From Bdellovibrionales bacterium (GTDB taxonomy: Bacteria; Bdellovibrionota; Bdellovibrionia; Bdellovibrionales; UBA1609), in assembly GCA_016716765.1 (NCBI GenBank), contig JADJVA010000006.1, positions 248,001-312,000 on the forward strand: a stretch of DNA of 64,000 bases, written 5' to 3'. Under the pieces are notes generated by a model. That model was not told the origin of the DNA. It saw nothing but the letters and a program-made list of their open reading frames with translations, and ran no database searches. A program made the translations under genes and the position numbers. This document shows, in pieces, positions 57,816 to 64,000 of this stretch; within the stretch, counting starts at the first letter, position 1, and each line of letters starts with the position of its first letter.

Positions 57816-60782
57816 ATGGCAAGAAAGAAAAAATGGAGGAGATGGAAGCGAAGACTTGCAAGAGGCTTGGCAATCTTGTTTATACTCTTCGTGTTAGGTT
57901 TGGCTGCTGTCTGGGCCACGCTCCCTAGCTTGCTTGAGCCGAGAATCAAGGAGCTCATCATCACGAAAGGGGGCGAGCTTTTCGAAGGGGAGATTGTCCT
58001 CGGGGGATTTCAATTAAAGAGCATTATTCCTATTTCTATAGCCATAGAAAAGTTGCAAATCACTAAGTCAAACGGAACTCTTCAAGGTTTGGTTCCAAAC
58101 GCGACGATAGAAATTGATTTCAATCGGATTTTCAATCATTTTCCTTCTCTTTTCTTTCGCACGAGAGTGAGGATTGAAAATCCCAACTTGAGAATTTTGA
58201 TTCCAGATAGAATTGAGGAAGCTCATGCTGTTAAAAACCCTGATACGTTAGGGGCTAGACTCTTCAAAATGTTTCCCATTGATTCGAGCGTCGATCTTCA
58301 AATTTCGCGCGGTCAAGTCGAAGTTTTTTTGTCTGACAAAAGTGGCAAAGAAGATTTGGGGACTCGTTTTGGGCTTAAAGGTCTAAGTCTTTTTCTTCGA
58401 CAAGAGAGCCTCTTGAACAATAAAACGCCAATGGACTTGTTGATCCAAGCATTGCTTGACTATAAGTCACCGTATGCATCCTTCTCTATGCCCGTGAGTG
58501 TCGATTCCAAGGAGATCTTTACTTCCTCAGGGAAGCTTGATGTCAAACGGATGAATATAAACCTTGGGGGATTGCTCGCTGCCGTGGCTGGCACGACTGA
58601 GTTTCCTTCTTTGCAACAGAATTGGATATTGAAATTACAGGTTCCTGAGATCAGTCAAATTAAGGTTCCGCCTCAGTTTTTGCCTCCTGGAAACTGGGCT
58701 GGCGAAATTTCTGGCAAGGTTCATTTTGCTCAAAAACCCTCTTCCCCCCCTTATGTCGCCGTTCAGGGTGCCATTCATGGGCTTCGTGGGGACACCAATT
58801 TTCATCGAGACGAAATCCAGATGAATGGAGCTGTAGCTGCTGACGCCCGAATTGATGCTGTCTATTCTAGTAGTTGGGAAATCAAAGATCTCTTTGTCAT
58901 TTTAGACTTAAGCGGAGCCAGTCTGCGCTATCTAGATTGGTTTCAGAAGAAGGATTCGGATCGTTTGAGAATTGAGGTTCAGGCAAAAAAAGAAGGAAGT
59001 GAGTTTAAGATAGAGAAGGGAGATTTGGAATTTACTCGTCTGCTATCCCATGTTCGAGGAGTCATTCATTCGGAGACAAATAGACAATCATTTCTAGAGA
59101 TTAATGTTCCTCCGGTTAGGCTCGATGGTTTCGAAGCATTTTTTCCGTTTCTGAAAGATCAGACTTTGCGTGGACTTCTGCAAGTTCGCGCTGAAGTGAG
59201 GGGCGATCTCTCCCAGCCTGAAAACTTGTTGGTGAAGGTGAGTCCTTTGAAGATTCAGGATTTGTCGACCACACTCAACTACAGCAACGACAAAAGGAGT
59301 ATTCATGTTGGAGGACCCTTGTCCGTTAATGCTGATATGGAATTGCTTGCGGAGGGCTCTCATCTCAAATCGGCCAAAGCGATTTTTGCTGCGGAATTAT
59401 CAGGCATGAGCATGGCTTATGGGGATGAATTTCGTAAGAAGAAGGGTGATCCGCTTTCGTTGCGTGCGACGGTAAACCAGGCCGGAGATAAAATTATCCT
59501 GCAGAAATTTAGTTTTATCCACCCTGCTGGATCCTTTGCGGGATCGGGAGAAATAGAGAATCCTCAACGTCCAAAGTTCAATATTCAAGCCGATATAGAA
59601 GAAGTCAGCTTTTCTCGCCTCTCACAGGTTCTGCCTGGTTTAGCTCAATACGGACTTAATGGGGGAAGTCTTCAAGGATATTTGAAAGCCCGTGGGGTCT
59701 ATGACTTTGCCCTCGGAATCTCCAAAAGTCCGATCAGCCTTGTTGGAGAGATCAAAGCTCAGATGGCAGGATTGAGCATTCCCATTCCAAAGAGGGAGGA
59801 GAAGAAAGGGGGCGCGCCAACGGTTTCTCATGCAACAGTGCCCTTTCATTTGCCCTCTTGGCCGATTCTGGCTCAATCGAGGTTAAGTTTTGAGGCTCAG
59901 GTGTCCAAAATTAAACTGGGAACAGAGTTTATGGATCGCTCAAATATGAAGGGTTCATATGATAAGGGAGAGCTTGCTGGCGAGATTTCCATCGGGGGAA
60001 TATTCGGGGGCGATCTCCGTGTATCGAGTTTAAAGGTGTTCTTGCTCGAAAATCAACCTCAGTTAAAGTTAAAAGTCGATCTGAACAAATTCAACCTGGC
60101 AAGGGTATTTAATTGGTGGATGCCTGACCGACGGGATTCAGTCAGAGGCCTTTTGAATATTCAAGGCAACTTCGGGATACCCTTTCCTGGGCCGCTTGGT
60201 TGGTACGAAAAAATTGTGAGCGAAGGGAGCATTTCGATAAAGGATTTTTTTGCCAGTACTTTGGAGATCGACAAAAAAATCAATGATGTTCTGGCGAAAT
60301 TGCGAACAGAAGAAGATAAAAAGTCGATCGATTCAAAGGGGGTTAGTGCCGAAGTCTTAGCCAAATTTGGATCTCGCGATGGTCAAATAAATCTAGCGAA
60401 TTTTATTTTTTCTACCCCGGAAAACAATCAAATTGTTGCGGATGGAAAGGTCAATTTTGATTTGATAGGACACCTCAAGGGAGAGTTGCGAGTTTCCAAT
60501 CTTAACACGTCCGGGAGTCTATTTGCTGCAAACGCTGACAAAGAAGGGAGACTGGTTATCCCGGTTGAAGTTCAGGGAAGTCTCATAAATCCGGGTCTAA
60601 CTGTGGCTAGTGCGACCATTGAGAAGATGTTGGTTAAGACAATTGAATATGAAAAGAAAAAACTTGTCAAAAAGGTTGAAGGCAAGGCAAGACAAGAGTT
60701 CGAAAAGGCTGTGGATGAAGGCAAGCAGAAGATTGAAAAAGATATCAATGAAAAGATCAAAGGCTTGTTTAACCGAAAATAA
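57816..60782 (+). CDS. AsmA-like membrane protein
   Basis: A 988-residue protein with a basic N terminus and one transmembrane helix (about 14-35, LAILFILFVLGLAAVWATL), then a very long beta-strand-rich periplasmic region, the layout of the AsmA/YhdP/TamB group that forms bridge-like lipid-transport channels between the membranes. Typical turns are ELFEGEIVLGGF, RVRIENPNLRILIPD, GSFAGSGEIENPQRP and IGHLKGELRVSNLNTSG; the C terminus is a charged helix. It probably moves phospholipids to the outer membrane. The ribosome-binding site at ATG 57816 is weak. Confidence 0.78.
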   Translation: MARKKKWRRWKRRLARGLAILFILFVLGLAAVWATLPSLLEPRIKELIITKGGELFEGEIVLGGFQLKSIIPISIAIEKLQITKSNGTLQGLVPNATIEIDFNRIFNHFPSLFFRTRVRIENPNLRILIPDRIEEAHAVKNPDTLGARLFKMFPIDSSVDLQISRGQVEVFLSDKSGKEDLGTRFGLKGLSLFLRQESLLNNKTPMDLLIQALLDYKSPYASFSMPVSVDSKEIFTSSGKLDVKRMNINLGGLLAAVAGTTEFPSLQQNWILKLQVPEISQIKVPPQFLPPGNWAGEISGKVHFAQKPSSPPYVAVQGAIHGLRGDTNFHRDEIQMNGAVAADARIDAVYSSSWEIKDLFVILDLSGASLRYLDWFQKKDSDRLRIEVQAKKEGSEFKIEKGDLEFTRLLSHVRGVIHSETNRQSFLEINVPPVRLDGFEAFFPFLKDQTLRGLLQVRAEVRGDLSQPENLLVKVSPLKIQDLSTTLNYSNDKRSIHVGGPLSVNADMELLAEGSHLKSAKAIFAAELSGMSMAYGDEFRKKKGDPLSLRATVNQAGDKIILQKFSFIHPAGSFAGSGEIENPQRPKFNIQADIEEVSFSRLSQVLPGLAQYGLNGGSLQGYLKARGVYDFALGISKSPISLVGEIKAQMAGLSIPIPKREEKKGGAPTVSHATVPFHLPSWPILAQSRLSFEAQVSKIKLGTEFMDRSNMKGSYDKGELAGEISIGGIFGGDLRVSSLKVFLLENQPQLKLKVDLNKFNLARVFNWWMPDRRDSVRGLLNIQGNFGIPFPGPLGWYEKIVSEGSISIKDFFASTLEIDKKINDVLAKLRTEEDKKSIDSKGVSAEVLAKFGSRDGQINLANFIFSTPENNQIVADGKVNFDLIGHLKGELRVSNLNTSGSLFAANADKEGRLVIPVEVQGSLINPGLTVASATIEKMLVKTIEYEKKKLVKKVEGKARQEFEKAVDEGKQKIEKDINEKIKGLFNRK

Positions 60783-60876
60783 TGCTTATCGTCAATCTTG
60801 AGTTTTATTCAATTCTCGACCCATATTGAACGAATCCGGTTGACCGCAGTCTGTAGAAATTTAAATTAGTCGGGCG

Positions 60877-61950
60877 ATGATGGAAACAGAATTTTATCAA
60901 AGTCATTTGGATCGGGTGAGTCGTAGCTTTGCCTATTGTATTTCACAGCTGGATGCCCCGCTTCGGGGGTGGGTCAGCTTGACCTATCTTATTTGTCGGA
61001 TATTGGACACGGTAGAGGACGCTCCTTGGAAGAAATTAAGTGAGCAGTTGCGGCAGTTTGGTCAGTTTGATGAGTTTCTGTTGAACCCTCCTCAGCCAGA
61101 AGTGCTTCGATCTTGGAATCAACAATTTCCACTCGAAATCCCGGAGGGTGAGAAACTTTTACTGAGAGACTCAGCCCTTGTTTTTGGGGAACTTCATGGC
61201 ACCCCTTTGACTGTGAGAGCAGTGATTCAGGAAATGATTGTTTGCATGAGTGCGGGGATGCAGCACTATTCCCGTCTTCGAAAGCAGCGCGGTCAAATTC
61301 GTCTTATTAATCTGAGAGAAGTGAATCAGTATTGTTTTTTTGTGGCTGGTATTGTCGGAGAAACTCTTGCTCAATTGGTTAGGCACGTGGAGCCTCAAGT
61401 CAGAGCAGCGCGGACATTTGTGTTAGAAGCTCACCATTTCGGTCTTTTTTTACAGAAAATCAACTTACTCAAAGATCAATTTAAGGATGAGCAGGAGGGA
61501 CGTTTTTTTGTTCATTCACGGGAAGAAATCAAAGAAAGTTTGAATCGAAATTCCTTGGGTGCCTGGCGATTTCTGGAGAGTCTCCCAATTCAACAACGAG
61601 GATTTCGCCTTTTTTGCGCTCAAAGTTTATTTTTGGGTTTAGCTTCTCTCCCCTGGGTCGAAAAATCGCATTCAAAGAGAAAAATGGTGAAAATACCTCG
61701 TCTTGCGACGATGAAGTTGTTCGATACCCTGAGAAGAAATATAAATGATAATCTATTTCTGGAAAATCTGTTCGGGAAGTTGGCTAAGGAGGCCGGCTTG
61801 AATCCTGATTTCTCTGCAGCAGAGAGACTATCAAGTTTAAAGGCGGATTCTCTGTCGTCCGATGGGGACTGGTTAAGTGAAGTCTATCGTGGTCAACTGC
61901 ACTCCGAAGATTTCTTTGATCTCGGTATGGCTGAGGCCTGTTTAACTTGA
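60877..61950 (+). CDS. Squalene/phytoene synthase family protein
   Basis: A 357-residue isoprenoid head-to-head synthase. The first Asp-rich motif is ICRILDTVEDA (Asp44 to Asp48), the second lies in LLKDQFKDEQEGRFF near residue 200; VNQYCFFVAGIVGETLAQL is the conserved helix before it. The fold joins two farnesyl or geranylgeranyl diphosphates to squalene or phytoene. The sequence resembles squalene synthase (YCHYVAG-type helix) more than phytoene synthase. It overlaps the PAP2 gene by four bases. Confidence 0.85.
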   Translation: MMETEFYQSHLDRVSRSFAYCISQLDAPLRGWVSLTYLICRILDTVEDAPWKKLSEQLRQFGQFDEFLLNPPQPEVLRSWNQQFPLEIPEGEKLLLRDSALVFGELHGTPLTVRAVIQEMIVCMSAGMQHYSRLRKQRGQIRLINLREVNQYCFFVAGIVGETLAQLVRHVEPQVRAARTFVLEAHHFGLFLQKINLLKDQFKDEQEGRFFVHSREEIKESLNRNSLGAWRFLESLPIQQRGFRLFCAQSLFLGLASLPWVEKSHSKRKMVKIPRLATMKLFDTLRRNINDNLFLENLFGKLAKEAGLNPDFSAAERLSSLKADSLSSDGDWLSEVYRGQLHSEDFFDLGMAEACLT

Positions 61951-62567
61951 AGAATTACCTTGAAGAACTCGATCAGACTTGGTTTCTCCTTATCAATAAC
62001 ACACTCACACACACCTACTTAGACCGGTTTTTTGGGCATATTACAAATCTTCATCATCATTCGTATTTTTTGTATATTGTTGTGCCAGCCTGTGTTCTTT
62101 TTTATGTGTGGCGGAGTCGTGTTCGAGCGATTAAAGTGATTGCGCTTGTGGGACTGGTAATTGGTCTTTGCGATACTTTCAGCTACCGAGTTCTAAAGCC
62201 TGTGGTTTCGAGGGCTCGACCCAAAAACACTCTGGGATCTCAAGTGCAAGTGAGAGTTTCCTATTATCCTAAATCCGATAGCTTTCCCAGCAACCATGCG
62301 CTCTCAGGATTTGCGGTGGCGAGGTTGTTGACTTGGTTTTATCCACTGGCGAGTCCCTGGTGGTTTTTTGGAACAGCGGCCGTCATTGCCTACAGCCGAG
62401 TGTACGTGGGAGTGCACTACCCAGGGGATGTCATTGGTGGGGGTCTCATAGGCTACTTCCTTTCCAGTGTATTGATTTGGATTCTGTTTTCACGATTCAA
62501 ATTTTTCTCCCCTTCGGGCACGGTGTCTGCTCCTCGCAAGAGGGGGAGGCGGTCTCGAGGTTCTTGA
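61947..62567 (+). CDS. PAP2 family membrane phosphatase
   Basis: A 206-residue lipid phosphatase with five or six membrane helices. The three catalytic blocks are KPVVSRARP (KxxxxxxRP), PSNHALSG (PSGH block with Asn for Gly) and SRVYVGVHYPGDVIGG (SRxxxxxHxxxD). Such enzymes remove phosphate from lipids such as undecaprenyl diphosphate or phosphatidic acid. The start is TTG 61947, overlapping the stop of the preceding gene as TTGA, so translation is coupled. With the isoprenoid synthase it may recycle or use prenyl diphosphates. Confidence 0.88.
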   Translation: MKNYLEELDQTWFLLINNTLTHTYLDRFFGHITNLHHHSYFLYIVVPACVLFYVWRSRVRAIKVIALVGLVIGLCDTFSYRVLKPVVSRARPKNTLGSQVQVRVSYYPKSDSFPSNHALSGFAVARLLTWFYPLASPWWFFGTAAVIAYSRVYVGVHYPGDVIGGGLIGYFLSSVLIWILFSRFKFFSPSGTVSAPRKRGRRSRGS

Positions 62568-62722
62568 CTCAGCCTGAATTGCTCTTTTTTATCCAACAAG
62601 TGTTGAGTGGCATTCGCTTTGCAAAAGCCTTTTCGCGTCCGCATTTGCTCTTTTTCTTTCATTTTTTTATGAAGTTGATTTTTAGAAGTCTCCGGTTTCT
62701 GCATTAGCTTGGATGGTTGAAG

Positions 62723-63604
62723 ATGGCATTATGGCGATTCTCAAAAATTCTTGGATTTATCTTTTTTTGTTGGTCTCATCAGGCTCATGCCGGCTTTATT
62801 GTGAACTGGGCGAATAGGCTGGGATTGGTCAGTCCACACAAATCTGTCTGTCTGGCCTTATTAAGGGCGGGTGAAAAGCTTGATAAAGACAAATTGGAAA
62901 AGATCCAAGTGCCTGGGGGTGGAGGCGCGAGCGTTTTCGTGGCTATCTCATCCCGCGCGTACACGTTAAATTCGTTTAGAGCTCTCAAGAGTCGATTGAG
63001 GGGGGACCCCGAATCTGTTCTGAATCGTGGTTATGCTCGGATTTCTAGTCGGGGAGAAGTTCTGAGGGGTTCGATGGATAGGAAAGCTGCGGCCTCAAGG
63101 TTGAGTGCGATAATGGATTTGAGTGATCGTGGAGAGACGATGATAATCCTAACTTTTTCTTCTCAAAATGGAGAAAAATTGGACTATGCCATCGAAGTAA
63201 TTGCGAGAGAAATGAGCCTGACTCCCCTGAGTGAGATCGGTTGGCGGTCAATATCTATTCAGATTCAGGATTTTTTAGCTGAGCATGCTTCAGGCAGTCG
63301 GGAATATCTCATAATATCTGAATCTGCGGAATTCTCCCGAGATGCTATCGTCGATTCTAGTAGCGGTGCCATGGCTCTGAGTGGGAGTTCTCAGAGCAGT
63401 TCGGTTTGGGCCCATGCAGATGTGTTGGTTGAGCGAGACCCGCGCGGGGAGGCTTCCATTCATTTGTTGATTCAAGACTCCGAGAGAGATCCTCAATTTC
63501 CGGCAAAGGGCCGGAGAGAAATTATCGGCAGTCCTGAGATGGATATCATGACTCCAGTGCCAAATCGGATTCCTGTCGGACGAGGGGAATCGCCTACTGA
63601 CTGA
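62723..63604 (+). CDS. Exported protein of unknown function
   Basis: A 293-residue exported protein. Signal peptide: FSKILGFIFFCWSHQAHA. The mature region has short beta segments (ASVFVAISSRAYTL, ETMIILTFSSQNG, REYLIISESAEF) and a Ser-rich stretch (ALSGSSQSSSVWAHADV). ATG 62723 was chosen; TTG 62717 is also in frame. No domain is recognised. It converges on a glycine-rich gene. Confidence 0.6.
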   Translation: MALWRFSKILGFIFFCWSHQAHAGFIVNWANRLGLVSPHKSVCLALLRAGEKLDKDKLEKIQVPGGGGASVFVAISSRAYTLNSFRALKSRLRGDPESVLNRGYARISSRGEVLRGSMDRKAAASRLSAIMDLSDRGETMIILTFSSQNGEKLDYAIEVIAREMSLTPLSEIGWRSISIQIQDFLAEHASGSREYLIISESAEFSRDAIVDSSSGAMALSGSSQSSSVWAHADVLVERDPRGEASIHLLIQDSERDPQFPAKGRREIIGSPEMDIMTPVPNRIPVGRGESPTD

Positions 63605-63634
63605 GTGCCAAAGGTTGACACTTTCATGAGCTAT

Positions 63635-64000
63635 CTAAAAAGCCGTGCAGTAATTTTGAAGATCATTCACAAGATTCATTCCAGCAAGGCCGGGCGCTCC
63701 ATTCGGCGTGCTGCCCGAGCCCCCAAGTCCTCCGGTCGAAGTTGCATTCGATTGTAAAAGGGCCACAGATGTCGAAGACATTGATGCGCAATAATTTACT
63801 TCTGAAACACCCCCAGCACCACCGCCTCCTCCGCCACTGCCTCCACCAGTTATTCCGATGCCTCCATCTACGTTGACGTTAAGGCTTGAATGAATTTCGC
63901 GAGATGAGAGATGAATTGTGCCTCCGGCCCCCCCTCCGGCGCGATCTGAACTGCCCTGTGAGCCGCCCGCTTTCAGTTCAAGTAAGCCCGACCCCTCTAC
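63635..64000 (-). CDS. C-terminal end of a glycine-rich protein (partial)
   Basis: The minus strand is open from the window edge to TAG at 63635, 121 residues. It shows Gly-rich stretches (ITGGGSGGGGGGAGG) interrupted by beta segments (GGTIHLSSREIHSSLNV, GGAGGTIHLSS), a pattern of extracellular beta-helix or glycine-rich surface proteins. Two cysteines lie near the end (NYCASMS and NYCTAF) and may pair. The start lies outside the window. Confidence 0.65.
   Translation of the reverse strand, partial: VEGSGLLELKAGGSQGSSDRAGGGAGGTIHLSSREIHSSLNVNVDGGIGITGGGSGGGGGGAGGVSEVNYCASMSSTSVALLQSNATSTGGLGGSGSTPNGAPGLAGMNLVNDLQNYCTAF

Noticed and set aside
62333..62707. Plus-strand frame overlapping the PAP2 gene end
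   Set aside because: The first half is a shifted reading of the PAP2 gene; no start or domain supports the remainder.
1..64000. CRISPR arrays, tRNA, rRNA, transposase or integrase genes
   Set aside because: None was found; the tandem repeats present have units of 5 to 15 bases without spacers and no mobile-element gene family was recognised.

Overview
The window looks like chromosome of a Gram-negative bacterium with about mid-40s percent G+C. Many short lipoproteins and signal-peptide proteins of unknown function surround housekeeping genes. The set (secreted unknowns, an M48 protease, an FHA/coiled-coil giant, Ser/Thr kinase and PP2C genes, RimK, twitch-type radical SAM, TldD/TldE, and a sucA-sucB-lpd block) is most reminiscent of Bdellovibrionota or other former deltaproteobacteria. 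That placement is inference from gene content only. I see no tRNA, rRNA, CRISPR array, insertion sequence, phage or integrase gene.

Layout. 1-3.7 kb (minus): fragment of a proline-rich propeller-like protein, a DsbA-like lipoprotein, selO, and a peroxiredoxin with a histone-H1-like tail. 4-7.5 kb (plus): an M48 membrane protease followed by three AIM24-family paralogues in a row. 8.2-12.5 kb (minus): an FHA plus long coiled-coil gene that is broken into two open frames, then a radical SAM protein. 12.6-15 kb: SGNH hydrolase-like protein and two small membrane proteins. 15.3-24.7 kb: a run of secreted or lipid-anchored unknowns, a PilZ protein, a DUF493 protein and an alpha-carbonic anhydrase. 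24.7-29 kb: secreted SAM hydrolase-like protein, then YajQ, CBS pair, unknown, Ser/Thr kinase and PP2C phosphatase. 29-32.6 kb: small exported proteins, a RimB-like/RimK fusion split by a frameshift, and CorA. 32.4-39.9 kb: methyltransferase, histidine kinase, response regulator, nitronate monooxygenase-like protein and zinc-ribbon/TPR protein, with three tightly overlapping convergent gene pairs. 40-46.8 kb: MltA, a lipoprotein, TldD/TldE and TrpS. 46.8-54.6 kb: PQQ-like propeller protein and the 2-oxoglutarate dehydrogenase set sucA-sucB-lpd. 54.9-57.6 kb: a kinase-like protein without the usual lysine and a secreted papain-like protease interrupted next to its catalytic cysteine. 57.8-64 kb: AsmA-like protein, squalene/phytoene synthase, PAP2 phosphatase, a secreted unknown, and the C-terminal end of a glycine-rich protein.

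The most striking feature is that several otherwise convincing genes are interrupted by one-base shifts in short homopolymer runs (near 10069 and 9954, 30788, 31573, 56862, perhaps 42465). Two of these look like compensating pairs, so that both ends of the gene share one frame. They may be consensus errors in the assembly or real gene decay; the sequence alone cannot tell. The second theme is hexamer tandem repeats of the same type directly upstream of selO and of the first AIM24 gene. I did not find a clearly new multi-gene defence or mobile system. The best candidates for unfamiliar biology are the FHA/coiled-coil protein, the M48-AIM24 triplet, the kinase-phosphatase-CBS-YajQ cluster and the aromatic-rich methyltransferase tail.
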